Shown here: piece after piece, positions 21,432-30,424 of the stretch
Numbering within the stretch: position 1 is the first letter of the stretch
How the letters are laid out: each line of letters starts with the position of its first letter
From: Mycobacterium sp.
GTDB taxonomy: Bacteria > Actinomycetota > Actinomycetes > Mycobacteriales > Mycobacteriaceae
Reading direction: 5' to 3'
Length of the DNA stretch: 32,842 nt
Assembly: GCA_025965895.1 (NCBI GenBank)
Contig: JAOPWC010000081.1
Coordinates: 1 to 32,842 of the forward strand
The notes under the pieces: model-generated
Database searches by the model: none
Seen by the model: only the letters and a program-made list of their open reading frames with translations
Told to the model about the DNA's origin: nothing
Position numbers and translations under genes: made by a program

Positions 21432-21908
21432 CTACCTCGGTCGCTGCGCCGCCGGAATCGAGGGGCAGGCACTGCGCAACGCCGCGACCGTGGACCCGGC
21501 TGCATCCGATCCCTTCACGTAGTCGCGATCAGGGCCGACACCGGGATGGCGGATCGCATCGGCTGCGCTGCGCCGAGAGCGCGCGATCATGTCGAGGGCG
21601 TCTGGTAGGCCCATCGCGACCGATCGCAGGTGCGATGACGCGATGTCATCTGCTCGGGTGCGCAACTGATCGGCGGTGGCTGCCTCGGTGTTAGCGGTGG
21701 CGAGAAGTATCTCGGTGTCGGATGGTCCGTCCAGACTTGTGGCGATCGCTTCCGTCATCGTGCGCCACCTGCTCACCATGTCGGCCGCCACCGCGCAGTC
21801 ACCGGGCGTCGGAGCGCTCTCGTGCCGCATGATCAGGGTGGCCGCCACGGCAACGCAAATGGCGAACATGGCTGCGGCGGCCAGCCGCAATCCGCGCCGG
21901 CCCGTCAT
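21432..21908 (-). CDS. Small membrane-anchored hypothetical protein
   Basis: This 158-aa protein has an N-terminal positively charged stretch and one hydrophobic helix (about 8-27), which is a signal anchor or signal peptide, followed by a helical, Ala/Asp-rich extracytoplasmic domain with two cysteines (C38 and C148) that could pair. I do not recognise the family. It lies between the histidine kinase and the response regulator on the same strand, so it could be a sensor accessory for the kinase; that is inference from position. The ATG has AGGGGA about 9 nt upstream. Mycobacteria have many small exported helical proteins of this size, so a link to the kinase is not assured. Confidence 0.65.
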   Translation of the reverse strand: MTGRRGLRLAAAAMFAICVAVAATLIMRHESAPTPGDCAVAADMVSRWRTMTEAIATSLDGPSDTEILLATANTEAATADQLRTRADDIASSHLRSVAMGLPDALDMIARSRRSAADAIRHPGVGPDRDYVKGSDAAGSTVAALRSACPSIPAAQRPR

Positions 21909-22737
21909 CTCGGTAATCCCCTGATCGTCGCCTCCCAGGAAACAATGACCAAGCCTATCTCGTCGGTAGCGCCGCTGCCTCGCTTCGATGGGGCAGGGTC
22001 AGCCATGCGGTGTCATCCAGCCTCACCAGCACCTGGTCGGCGACACCCGCTGAAGCGTTGTCCGGCAACGCTTGTGATCTTCCCGGGTTCGGCGCTGACC
22101 ACGGGGTGATACCACGGGCCGCGGCCGGCGGAGTACCGGCCGGACAACGGTTGAATTATCGAAAGCATTCGCAAACAACGACATTCGGTCTCCGCCCGGC
22201 CCGTCTAACGCGACTTCCTAGCCCCGCCGCTCCACCAGGATTCCGACGCTGTGCGGGTCGAACCGCTGCAGTACGTTACCCACCTCCATGCGTACTTGCG
22301 GTAAACCGGGTAGCCGACAAGTCTGTTGGACCAGAACGGGATGAACAGATGCCTGTGCTGTGCGAAGGGCTGAATCGGGGTGCTCACACTGGTGAGCCCC
22401 GACGGGTCGCGAAAGATGTCGATACAGAACGACATCAGTGCGGCACGACCACCGCATGATCGGACCGTGAACGTCAAGCGTCCGGGCCGTGCGGCCTCGA
22501 ACCGGTGAACGGGCGCGCCCAGTTAGCGGTCCTCTGATGGACTCACCGACGTCTCCGGCAAGGGCAGCGATCCGGCCCAGATACAGGTGCGGGCCCGAAA
22601 CGATTGCGCTCCCTCGGTCCGGGGGGCAGTGGCGATTCCCACAGTACGGGCCCGCGGCCGGGGCGTCTGTACCCCGATTGGGTGCTTCCGCCGGTGCTCA
22701 ATGTAATTGAGCCCGATAGCCGCCGAACGACGCCGAA
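21909..22737. other. Long intergenic region with inverted repeats and possible gene remnant
   Basis: This 829-bp stretch has no convincing intact gene. It contains AAGCGTTG-TCCGG-CAACGCTT (22053-22073, 8-bp arms), GGCCGG-N7-CCGGCC (22123-22141) and GCTCAAT-GTA-ATTGAGC (22696-22712), the last 25 nt after the response regulator stop and possibly its terminator. Overlapping minus-strand frames at 22205-22477 contain protein-like stretches in two phases (for example RMEVGNVLQRFDPHSVGIL), which may be a decayed gene; no family was recognised. Confidence 0.4.
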
Positions 22738-23421
22738 TTACAATTCGTTAAAGCTCAAAATGCCGTCTTCGATCGCACGGGCCAGCAACGCTGACTTCGT
22801 CGGTGCTGGTCGGCCAACCGCGGCATACTTGGCGCGCGCCCGTTGCAGATGTGTGCGCACCGTGCTCGGCGCTATGTACAGCCGTTTGCCGACAAGGTCT
22901 TTGCTCTCCGTCTGAAACCAGGCGACCAGGACCTCTTTTTCGCGCTGAGAGAGGCTCGGCCGGGCCGCGGCATGATCGTTGAGCAGCGCCTTGGCCATCC
23001 GCGGCCCCATGTACGGTGTGCTTGAAGACGCGGCATGGATCGCCTCGATCAGATGCGCCTTTCCTTCACTCTTGACGAGATAGGTGACCGCCCCGATATC
23101 AAGACACGTCAGGATGATTTCGTCGGTGCTGATGTGCGAGTACACGACCACCCGCCGTCCCGACTCGCACAATTGCCGCAGGGTTTCGAAGTCGGGACGA
23201 CCGCCCTCGATCTGGAGATCGAACAGGACCACGTCGACTTCGTCGTTCGGCTCGGGGTAGCACTCCAGGAACTGGTGCGGGTTGATGAAGTTGCCGACGA
23301 AGGTGATCGGGGGATCCGCGTTAGCGCACCATGCCTCGATGCCGGCGTGCACCACGTCGTGGTCGTCAATGATCACCGTTCGCACCGCCTGGCGCGCCGT
23401 CTCGGCCGATGCCGCTGTCAC
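22738..23421 (-). CDS. LuxR/NarL-type response regulator
   Basis: This 227-aa regulator has a receiver domain (about 13-130) with acidic pair D19/D20, phospho-acceptor D68 in VVLFDLQ, the switch Ser in VVYSH and the conserved Lys in YLVKSEG. A LuxR helix-turn-helix follows (about 157-215; LSQREKEVL, APSTVRTHLQRARAKY). The GTG at 23421 was chosen over a long open extension to 23802 because it has a strong ribosome site (AGAGGGGG) 5 nt upstream and begins close to the receiver. It probably pairs with the doubled histidine kinase. Both are on the minus strand but are separated by 1.6 kb that includes the small membrane protein. Confidence 0.92.
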   Translation of the reverse strand: MTAASAETARQAVRTVIIDDHDVVHAGIEAWCANADPPITFVGNFINPHQFLECYPEPNDEVDVVLFDLQIEGGRPDFETLRQLCESGRRVVVYSHISTDEIILTCLDIGAVTYLVKSEGKAHLIEAIHAASSSTPYMGPRMAKALLNDHAAARPSLSQREKEVLVAWFQTESKDLVGKRLYIAPSTVRTHLQRARAKYAAVGRPAPTKSALLARAIEDGILSFNEL

Positions 23422-23919
23422 GAGATCCCCCTCTTGAGTACGTCCGTTCGGATTCCCATCGCGAGCCGATTCGACACCCCGAGTGTTGCCCTCAATCAGC
23501 GATGAGTAACGCACGCGACGAGGCGGTTGATCGGATGGCGCCATTGTGTGATCGATCGCAATTACTTCACTGGATTCAACGGAACCGCAACGGAGGCTGG
23601 GGCAACGCATTGCCGCACGAGTCGTACACCGCCCGGCATGGTCGAGATCACAGTGAAAATTCGGATTCCGGCCTATGAGGGGGCGGTTACGGCATCCGGG
23701 GGATTTGTCGTACGAACAGCTGACAATGGCGAACAATGTGTTTCGCCCACGCGGCAGCTTGCCGAAGCGAACAGGCACCCTTGACGCCGCCACGTTCGTC
23801 ACGATGATTCATTGACGGTCTGATCCGCGAAAGACAGCTTGCCCTGCCGACGACGGTGCCACGGGCCATTGGGGTGGGAGCCACGTTGTGCTCATAGCGT
23901 CGCGCCCTAAGGTGCTCAA
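23422..23919. other. Divergent intergenic region between regulator and permease
   Basis: This ~500-bp spacer holds the ribosome site of the regulator at its left edge and, at its right edge, TAGCGT (23895-23900), a possible -10 of the permease, with AAGGTG (23909-23914) as its ribosome site. A plus-strand frame 23502-23678 (58 aa) is open but shows no family traits. The rest shows nothing I can support. Confidence 0.4.
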
Positions 23920-24702
23920 GTGTCCGTGTTCGACATGATCTTGATTGCATTGGCAGGCGTGGCCGCCGGCGCCATCAACGCGCTCGTTGGGTCCGGGACC
24001 CTGATTACGTTCCCGACCTTGGTGACGCTCGGATATCCACCGGTCACGGCCACGATGTCCAACGCGGTCGGTCTGGTCGCCGGCGGCGTGTCGGGGACGT
24101 GGGGATACCGGCGCGAGCTGCGCGGCCAGTGGCACCGGCTGCGATGGCAGCTGTTGGCGTCGCTGACCGGCGCCATTGTGGGTGCGTGGCTGCTGCTTCA
24201 CCTGCCGGAGAAGGTGTTCATGCAGGTCGTGCCGGTGCTGCTGATTCTCGCGTTGATCCTGGTGATTGTCGGCCCGCGAATCCAGGCGTGGGCGCGACGG
24301 CGGGCCGAGGAGTCGGGTCGCTCGGTCGACGAACAGTCGCCGAGGCGAACGGCGGCGTTGCTGGCCGGCACATTCGCGGTGGGCGTATACGGCGGCTACT
24401 TCACCGCGGCTCAGGGGATCCTGCTGATCGGCGTGATGGGCGCTCTACTGCCCGAGTCGATGCAGCGGATGAATGCGGCGAAAAACCTGCTGGCTCTGGT
24501 GGTCAACATCGTCGCGGCCGTCGCCTACACGCTGGTCGCATTTCACCGCATCAGTTGGGCGGCAGCTGGGCTCATCGCAATCGGATCGCTGATCGGCGGC
24601 TGGCTCGGGGCGCACTACGGGCGCAGGCTCTCGCCGAATGCACTGCGTGCCGTAATCGTCGTCGTGGGTCTCATCGGGTTATACCGGCTCCTCACCGTGT
24701 AA
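23920..24702 (+). CDS. TSUP-family (TauE/SafE) membrane permease
   Basis: This 260-aa integral membrane protein has about eight hydrophobic helices. The N-terminal repeat AGVAAGAINALVGSGTLITF and the C-terminal repeat FAVGVYGGYFTAAQGILLIG are the two-fold signature of the TSUP family, which exports or imports sulfite, sulfoacetate, taurine-derived or other small anions. The substrate cannot be told from sequence. The GTG at 23920 has AAGGTG a few bases upstream. It ends 75 bp before the tRNA-Pro gene and is the last chromosomal gene before the integrated element. Confidence 0.88.
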   Translation: MSVFDMILIALAGVAAGAINALVGSGTLITFPTLVTLGYPPVTATMSNAVGLVAGGVSGTWGYRRELRGQWHRLRWQLLASLTGAIVGAWLLLHLPEKVFMQVVPVLLILALILVIVGPRIQAWARRRAEESGRSVDEQSPRRTAALLAGTFAVGVYGGYFTAAQGILLIGVMGALLPESMQRMNAAKNLLALVVNIVAAVAYTLVAFHRISWAAAGLIAIGSLIGGWLGAHYGRRLSPNALRAVIVVVGLIGLYRLLTV

Positions 24703-24738
24703 CCCGCCACGCTCGGGGTTCGCGGGCCCGGACTGCGG

Positions 24739-24744
24739 TAGGCT
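24739..24744 (+). promoter_or_regulatory. Candidate -10 of tRNA-Pro
   Basis: TAGGCT fits TANNNT and lies 33 nt before the mature tRNA end, giving a plausible 5' leader of about 25 nt. There is no strong -35. Confidence 0.35.
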
Positions 24745-24777
24745 TTCGACCTGCTGCCGGTCCAATGCCGGCGGGAA

Positions 24778-24851
24778 CGGGCTGTGGCGCAGTTTGGTAG
24801 CGCACTTGACTGGGGGTCAAGTGGTCGCAGGTTCAAATCCTGTCAGCCCGA
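24778..24851 (+). tRNA. tRNA-Pro (anticodon GGG)
   Basis: A complete cloverleaf can be folded. The acceptor stem CGGGCTG pairs with CAGCCCG plus discriminator A. The D-arm is GCGC-AGTTTGGTA-GCGC. The anticodon stem CTTGA/TCAAG has loop CTGGGGG, so the anticodon is GGG. The T-arm is GCAGG-TTCAAAT-CCTGT. No CCA is encoded. The gene is followed at 24969 by an integrase gene transcribed towards it, so its 3' half is the likely attachment site. Confidence 0.97.
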
Positions 24852-24968
24852 CCGCAGAAATCCGCTCTGACCTGCACGGATGCTGTTCGAAGCGATAGCG
24901 CGTTAGTTCGAATGCACCGAATTTTGTCACGGATTGTCACAAGCGGCCGGTAACTTGGCGTCACTCGG
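24806..24968. other. Likely attL region of the integrated element
   Basis: The tRNA 3' half (24806-24851) is the usual core for tyrosine integrases. Between the tRNA and the integrase stop are two direct-repeat pairs: GTTCGAA at 24885 and 24906 (21 bp apart) and TTGTCAC at 24924 and 24934 (10 bp apart). Spacing by whole helical turns suits integrase arm-type binding sites. The right attachment site is not in the window, so the core length cannot be measured. Confidence 0.5.
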
Positions 24969-26162
24969 TCAGCTGGGGGACTTTCTCGCCGCTAGCCGGG
25001 TGAAGCTTTCCGCCGCCTCGGACAGCGCCTCGGGTTGGGCGTGCACGTACGTCCGGAGCGTGAAGGAAACGTCGGCATGTCCCAACCACGCGGCGATCAG
25101 GGCGATGGGCACGTTCTGCAGGTGCATCAAGGTCGCGCAGGTGTGTCGTGCGTCGTGTAATCGCACCTGTGGCACGTCGAGGTCGCGGATTGCAGCGTTC
25201 CAAAGCTTGGTCAACGTGGATGGGTGGTATGGCTGGCCGGCTTCGTCGCAGACGACGTACCCCTTGTCTTCGTAAGCCTCACCAAGAGCGAGTTTCTCGG
25301 CGGCTTGGCGCGCCTTGGCCGCCTTGAGCTCAACCAAAAGAGCGGGCGGAATGGGAAGCGGGCGATCAGCTGCGGCGGTTTTCGGCTCATCTTGGTCGAG
25401 GGCACGGCCGCCGACGTCGACCCGCGTGGTCCTGATCCGCACGACTCCCTTTTCGAGGTCAATGTCCTCCCACCGTTGCCCGGCGATCTCGCCGCGGCGC
25501 AACCCCGCCAGGGCCAAGTGCCAGGCGTGGCGGTTGCGGTTGTCAGCTATGCCTTTGAGAACAACTTGGACCTGCTCGGGCGTGAAAGTCTGGAACTTCT
25601 TCGGCTTCCCCGGCACCCGGTCAACCAAGAGAGCGACGTTGCGTGTCAAACGCCCCTCCGCGACCAATTGCGCGAGAACCTGCGAAATTGCTCCGACCAT
25701 GTAGTTGCAGGAGCGTGCGCTCCACTTCTTCCTGAGCCTTCCGTCGGCACGACGCAGCTCACCGTTGCGCAGCTTGAGGATGAGGTCGTCGATATGTCGG
25801 CGGGTGAGATCTTGAACGTTCAACTCGCCGAGCTCGCCGCGAACCGGTTGCAGAATGTATTCATAGCCCGCGCCGGTGGTGGGCCTTATTTTGTGTCGCG
25901 ACCTCAGCCAGTCGGCACACGCCTGCTCAACCGTCAGCTTCGAGGGCTGAACAAAACTGCCGGCGGCGACTTGGCCCTGGATTCGGGCTAGCGCTGAGCG
26001 TGCGTCCTTTTCAGTCGCATACCGCCGGCGGAGCTGCTTGCGTTTGCCATCCACCGCGCCATTGTCCACGGTCAGCTGATATCGGACGACGGGCTTGCCG
26101 CCCGACCGCCGTGTCAACTCGACACGTCGGATCTGCGGTGGCAACTGCCGACGATCAGCCAT
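24969..26162 (-). CDS. int: Tyrosine integrase of the element
   Basis: This 397-aa phage/ICE-type integrase has an N-terminal arm-binding domain (about 10-70; basic, with YQLTVDNGAVDGKRKQ), a SAM-like core-binding domain (about 75-180) and a catalytic domain. The catalytic set is complete: R222 (GLRRGEI), K261, H336 and R339 (LHDARH), H362 (LGHAD) and Y372 (RTYVH). It reads towards tRNA-Pro and ends 117 bp from it, the usual arrangement for tRNA-targeted elements. The ATG at 26162 is the first in frame. The reading frame is intact, so the element may still be able to move. Confidence 0.95.
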   Translation of the reverse strand: MADRRQLPPQIRRVELTRRSGGKPVVRYQLTVDNGAVDGKRKQLRRRYATEKDARSALARIQGQVAAGSFVQPSKLTVEQACADWLRSRHKIRPTTGAGYEYILQPVRGELGELNVQDLTRRHIDDLILKLRNGELRRADGRLRKKWSARSCNYMVGAISQVLAQLVAEGRLTRNVALLVDRVPGKPKKFQTFTPEQVQVVLKGIADNRNRHAWHLALAGLRRGEIAGQRWEDIDLEKGVVRIRTTRVDVGGRALDQDEPKTAAADRPLPIPPALLVELKAAKARQAAEKLALGEAYEDKGYVVCDEAGQPYHPSTLTKLWNAAIRDLDVPQVRLHDARHTCATLMHLQNVPIALIAAWLGHADVSFTLRTYVHAQPEALSEAAESFTRLAARKSPS

Positions 26163-26376
26163 ACAAGTTCACCCAACCATGACGTATGCCACAAAGCATT
26201 GCAATGCGTTTGGATGCTCGCGGCATTTTTGCCGCCGCGTCTTCGCTGTGCCCATTGACGTCATCACCAGGGGAGTTGCGTGCGGCACTCAGTGACTGCG
26301 ACGCAAGGTAGATCGATATTGGATGAGTGTAATCCATTGTTGTAGTGATAGATCGGCGTAACCGCCCTTGGCCCCC
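26163..26376. other. Spacer between integrase and excisionase
   Basis: This 214-bp, lower-GC stretch has no gene. A small perfect hairpin GCGGCA-TTTT-TGCCGC lies at 26220-26235, about 58 bp before the integrase start, and may separate xis from int transcription. No clear promoter was identified. Confidence 0.3.
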
Positions 26377-26625
26377 TCACGAGGCGGCCTCTGTGTGCGC
26401 TGCGATGAATCGATCGATCTCTGCCCCGGTGATTCGTCGTTTCCCGCACACACGCGCCCAGCACAGTTCGCCAGCATCGAAGAGGCGATAGATCGACGAC
26501 CGACTGGTTCGGAGTGCTGCAGCGGCTTCCTGAACCGTCAGAAGCCGTGCAGTGCAGGCTGGTCCGCCCCCAGAAGCTTGACTCGTAGCCAGCACCTCGT
26601 TCCGGCCGTCGTGATTGTCCCGCAT
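26377..26625 (-). CDS. Excisionase-like MerR-type HTH protein
   Basis: This 82-aa DNA-binding protein of the excisionase/helix-turn-helix 17 type has LTVQEAAAALRTSRSSIYRL as the HTH, a GEL wing start, basic GKRRIT and a closing EIDRFIAAH helix. Such proteins bind next to the attachment site and turn integrase towards excision. The ATG at 26625 has GGAGAAGG just upstream. It lies on the same strand as and upstream of the integrase, as in many actinobacterial integrative elements. The first 25 residues are a low-complexity leader. Confidence 0.85.
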   Translation of the reverse strand: MRDNHDGRNEVLATSQASGGGPACTARLLTVQEAAAALRTSRSSIYRLFDAGELCWARVCGKRRITGAEIDRFIAAHTEAAS

Positions 26626-27243
26626 GATCCGATCCTTCTCCCCTTGTCGGGGGACTCGAAATAAGCCATGGGTGGATCATGAACTACAGGGCTGTACTTC
26701 CGCCACCGCCAGCACACACTTCGTCACCATTCGACAGCCATCGTGTCTCTTTCGGCATCGGTCGCCGACAAAGCCCCGAACACGAGGCGTACCGCATGAA
26801 TGCGTGCTCGAAGCTGCCAGGCGGCGAAACTAACAGGCGATGAGGGCCTGGACTGATGACTCTCTACAAAATCAGCGACTGTCGAACCCATTCGGGCCGT
26901 CACGAGAGCCGGGGAACCGCCGCCAGGCACGGTGGCTGTCGATCTCAAGTGGGACGCGAGTCAGCCATCTCCCGCCTCAGCCCCCCGTGGAACGAACGTC
27001 GTGGCAGCCAGTCCCTGGGCGGAGGATTGCATCGGCGTTGCCTACCACGCACGGTTGGCAGAGCGTTCAAGACAACGCGCGGACGCGCACCGGGCCGCGC
27101 TCGGCGCCTTGGTCAGGCGTCCGCACGCGCTCGTCCAACGAATCGGCGCATACTGTCGTACCGCAGGGCGGATCAGAGCCGCGGCGTGCACAAACTCAAG
27201 CGCATAAGCCAACTACAGCCGCATACCACTCGCCGCAACTTTA
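26626..27243. other. Gene-poor stretch of the element between xis and the relaxase
   Basis: No recognised gene lies in this ~620 bp. Plus-strand open frames (26840-27380) are rich in Arg/Ser without domain character and are probably chance. A minus-strand frame 26724-26903 (59 aa, GTG start; contains ADFVESHQSRPSSPVSFAAW) is a weak candidate. An 8-bp inverted pair CATGATCC / GGATCATG (26623-26630, 26674-26681) flanks the xis start. The base composition is less GC-rich than the chromosome. Confidence 0.35.
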
Positions 27244-27441
27244 GAGCTGAACGTCAGCTCACCAGCCGCTTTTCACCACACTACGGTCGTCGATCTGTCC
27301 ACACTTGGCTGTCCCGGCGCCGCCATCGGCCGATACTTCATATCGGCTCGCTGGCAACTTTCTGCCGAATCCTGTTGTAGTGGTGGCACATTTGCACAAG
27401 GGTGTGCGAGATTGCTGCTGGCACAGTTTATGTGCCAGCAG
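27244..27441. promoter_or_regulatory. Three perfect hairpins upstream of the relaxase: candidate oriT or operator
   Basis: GAGCTGA-ACG-TCAGCTC (27244-27260), GCCGATA-CTTCA-TATCGGC (27329-27347) and CTGCTGGCACA-GTTTA-TGTGCCAGCAG (27415-27441, 11-bp arms) are all perfect inverted repeats. The last ends 23 bp before the relaxase ATG. MobF relaxases recognise a hairpin next to the nick site, and oriT often lies beside the relaxase gene. The same repeats could be binding sites for a repressor of the relaxase. Confidence 0.5.
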
Positions 27442-27464
27442 TGGCCACCCAGCCGGGCGGTCCG

Positions 27465-30296
27465 ATGTCGGCTTGGTGGTGGCGAATGTTGACGATCGCG
27501 AAATTGTCGCGCTGGTCGATCGACTACTACAACCGGACTGCGCGCGCGGCAGGAGAAGCGGCCAAGGATGCGCAGCGCGCCAACGGCGGTCTGGGGGAGT
27601 ACTACTCGGAGCGCGACGCGCGCGCGCCGGTGTGGCTGTGCGCAGGCGACGCGGCGAAGGCAGCGCCCCTGGCTGGTTTGAGCGGCGCGCAGCGCGCCGG
27701 CGGCGACGCCGATCCAGACGTGGTGGCGCGCTGGCTCGATGACGGTGTCGCGCCCAACGGGCGGTGTAGCCGCGCGATGGGTGCGCGCAGCGTGCACGGC
27801 TTCGATTTGACGTTCTGCGCGCCGAAAAGCGTGTCGCTGATCCGTGCGGTCGGCGGCGACGATGTGATGGACAAGGCGGTCGCCGACGCGCACGCGACCG
27901 CGCTTACGGAAGCGATGGAGTACCTCGCGCGGCACGCTGGCTACACCCGGGTGCATAACGCGGTCACGGGTGAAAAGGATTTGGTGCGGCTGCCGGGGTT
28001 GGTGGCGATCGCTTATCAGCACGAGACGTCGCGGGCCGGCGATCCGCACCTGCATACCCATGTGATCGTGCCCAACCGGCAGCCCCGCGCTGACGGAAGA
28101 CTGGTGTCGATCGACGGCACCTCGCTGTATCACGAGGTGCGGGCCGCCGGGGTGATCTATCAGGCGACGCTGCGACGCGAACTGAACCACTCGCTTGGGG
28201 TGGAATGGGCGCCGGTCGACGAAGCCACCGGCATGGCCGAGGTCGCCGGCGTCGACCCCGCGACCGTCAGCGCGTGGTCGCGGCGTCGCACGCAGCTGCG
28301 CGAGTGGGCTGCCAACAACCTCGTCCTGATCGACGGCGCGGCGCCCAGCCAGGCGCAACTGGCCGCCGCGCAAAAGGCCACCCGCCCGGCCAAACCCGAG
28401 CAGCTGGCGTGGGCGCAACTGCGCGCCATGTGGGCCGACGACGTGCGCGGACTGCGCCTGGACCGCGGCGCACACACCGCGGCGCGCGAAGCGCGCCTGA
28501 GCGCGTCCCGCGCCGCGTTTGACCGCGCGCGGCTGGTGGCGATGGCCGCGAAAATCGACAAGCCGGCGTTCACCCGCGCGGACCTGGTGGAGCTGATCGG
28601 CGCCCAGTCACCGATCGACGGCCAGGTTGATCCGCGCGCGCAGATCGAGGCCGCGGTCGACGCGGTGGCGATCCGGCTCACCGCGCCCCGCGCGGCGCAT
28701 CAGCGCGAAGGCCACGAGCGTTTCACCGTCGATTACGTGCTCGGCGAGGAGGTGTCGCTGCTCAATCTCATCGACGCGCGCGACGCTCGATCCGAGTTCG
28801 CGGTCGGCGCGCACGAGACCGCCCCGCTGTCGCCAGAGCAGGCCGCGGCCGTGCGCACCATCGCGGCCTCGCCGTGGCTGGTGCAGCCGCTGCAGGCCCC
28901 CGCCGGCGCGGGCAAGACCACCTCGATGCGCGCGCTGCACCTCGCGGCGCGGCGCGCCGGCAAGCGCGTCGTGGCGCTGGCGCCCACCGGTCAGGCCGTC
29001 GACGTCGCGGTGCGCGACGGCGCCGCCGACGTCGGCTACACCCTGCACAAAGCGCTGGGCGCGCTGCGCGCAGGCCAACTCGCCTTCGATGCCCGCACCC
29101 TGGCGGTGCTCGACGAAGCGGGCATGGCCGGCACGCCGCAGCTGCGTGAGCTGCTCGCCGCGACCACCGCCGCCGGGGCCAAGACCGTGCTCGTCGGCGA
29201 CGCGCACCAGCTCGCCCCGGTACGCGCCCGCGGCGGCATGTTCGCGCAGCTGTGCAACGACCTGCCGTGGTCCCAGCGCCTCACAGAAGTGTGGCGGATG
29301 CGCGACCCGGCCGAGCGCACCGCGTCGCTGGGACTGCGCGACGGCGGCCCCGCTCCGGTACGGCGTGCCGTTGAGTGGTATCGCCGCCAGGACCGGCTGC
29401 ACACCGGGGACCCGATCGCCATGGCCGCCGACGCGCTGGGCGCCTACCGCGCCGACGTCGCCGCCGGCAAGGACGCGCTGCTGATCGCCGACACCTGGGA
29501 ACTGTGTGACGCCCTCAACAAGCGCATCCACGACGACACCATCCCCGCCGACGCGCCCACTGTGAAGGCGGCCCGAGGCCACCGGATCGCCGCCGGAGAC
29601 ATCATCATCACCCGCGAAAACAACCCGACGATCCGCGCCGACGACGCCCAGGGCCAACCCGCAGACCCGGTCCGCAACGGCAACCGCTGGAGGGTGTTCG
29701 CCATCGACCACAACAAGGGTTGGGTGGCGGCCAGGCGCCTCGGCGATGGAGCGCGGACGCTGCTTGCCGGGGACTACCTGCGCCGGCACGTCACCCACGG
29801 CTACGCGTCCACGGTGCACGCCAGCCAGGGCATCACCGCAGAGACCGTGCACGCCGTCCTCGGCGAAAACACCAGCCGCGCCACGCTGTACGTGGCGATG
29901 ACCCGCGGCCGCGAATCCAACACCACCTACCTGTATGAGCGGATGGCCGGCGAGGGCGACCACGAGCACGCCGACCCGCGCGGCGTGCACGTTATGCGTC
30001 GAGGCACCAGCAGAGAGGCCGCGACGCTGGTGCGCGCCATCATCGCCAATCGCGACGACCGGCCCCAAACCGCCCACGACGTCGCCGCGTGCAGCAGCCC
30101 GGAAGACCTGCCCCCGCTGGTGAAGCGACTCGTGGTGCAGCGCCGCGCTAACGCGGTACAGCGCCGACGGGCCACCTACCAGCAATGGCGTGAGGAAACA
30201 CAGGAGCAGGCCACCGAGCGTCAACGGTGGATCGACCAGCAGATACGCCGGGACCGCGGCAAGGAACACGCTTTGGACACAGGGTTCGATCTCTAG
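27465..30296 (+). CDS. MobF relaxase-helicase (TraA/TrwC type)
   Basis: This 943-aa conjugative relaxase would nick one strand at oriT, stay covalently bound through a Tyr and unwind DNA for transfer. The TrwC domain (about 8-300) has adjacent catalytic tyrosines Y21/Y22 and the three-His metal site HLHTH (H195, H197, H199). The C-terminal RecD-like helicase has Walker A GAGKT (481-485), Walker [25 protein letters not shown] and [10 protein letters not shown]. It is shorter than some plasmid TraA proteins because the end after the helicase is brief. The ATG at 27465 gives the family start [10 protein letters not shown] at residue 8; the GTG at 27402 would place the 11-bp palindrome in the coding region. 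No coupling protein or secretion genes are in the window. Confidence 0.93.
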   Translation: MSAWWWRMLTIAKLSRWSIDYYNRTARAAGEAAKDAQRANGGLGEYYSERDARAPVWLCAGDAAKAAPLAGLSGAQRAGGDADPDVVARWLDDGVAPNGRCSRAMGARSVHGFDLTFCAPKSVSLIRAVGGDDVMDKAVADAHATALTEAMEYLARHAGYTRVHNAVTGEKDLVRLPGLVAIAYQHETSRAGDPHLHTHVIVPNRQPRADGRLVSIDGTSLYHEVRAAGVIYQATLRRELNHSLGVEWAPVDEATGMAEVAGVDPATVSAWSRRRTQLREWAANNLVLIDGAAPSQAQLAAAQKATRPAKPEQLAWAQLRAMWADDVRGLRLDRGAHTAAREARLSASRAAFDRARLVAMAAKIDKPAFTRADLVELIGAQSPIDGQVDPRAQIEAAVDAVAIRLTAPRAAHQREGHERFTVDYVLGEEVSLLNLIDARDARSEFAVGAHETAPLSPEQAAAVRTIAASPWLVQPLQAPAGAGKTTSMRALHLAARRAGKRVVALAPTGQAVDVAVRDGAADVGYTLHKALGALRAGQLAFDARTLAVLDEAGMAGTPQLRELLAATTAAGAKTVLVGDAHQLAPVRARGGMFAQLCNDLPWSQRLTEVWRMRDPAERTASLGLRDGGPAPVRRAVEWYRRQDRLHTGDPIAMAADALGAYRADVAAGKDALLIADTWELCDALNKRIHDDTIPADAPTVKAARGHRIAAGDIIITRENNPTIRADDAQGQPADPVRNGNRWRVFAIDHNKGWVAARRLGDGARTLLAGDYLRRHVTHGYASTVHASQGITAETVHAVLGENTSRATLYVAMTRGRESNTTYLYERMAGEGDHEHADPRGVHVMRRGTSREAATLVRAIIANRDDRPQTAHDVAACSSPEDLPPLVKRLVVQRRANAVQRRRATYQQWREETQEQATERQRWIDQQIRRDRGKEHALDTGFDL

Positions 30297-30424
30297 GCAA
30301 TCTTCTAGCGCGTGTCACTTTGTGGACGCCGCGGTCATCGACCGCGATGAAACCTCGAGGTCATGTGAGAACTATCTGTGAGGAGAATGACGCGACGTTA
30401 GCCCCGGACGCATCCCCGCACAGC

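Noticed and set aside
23422..23802. Long N-terminal extension of the response regulator
   Set aside because: The GTG at 23421 has a strong ribosome site and starts directly before the receiver domain; the extension has no domain.
26840..27380. Two overlapping plus-strand frames in the gene-poor part of the element
   Set aside because: They are Arg/Ser-rich and lack domains; one of them runs through two of the three relaxase-upstream hairpins.
27402..27464. GTG start of the relaxase at 27402
   Set aside because: The 11-bp palindrome would lie in the coding region, and the family N-terminus begins around MLTIAKL, close to the ATG at 27465.
28608..30269. A 553-codon minus-strand frame opposite the relaxase
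   Set aside because: It lies fully antisense to the helicase domain, whose motifs are intact, and has low-complexity Gly/Val/Arg composition.
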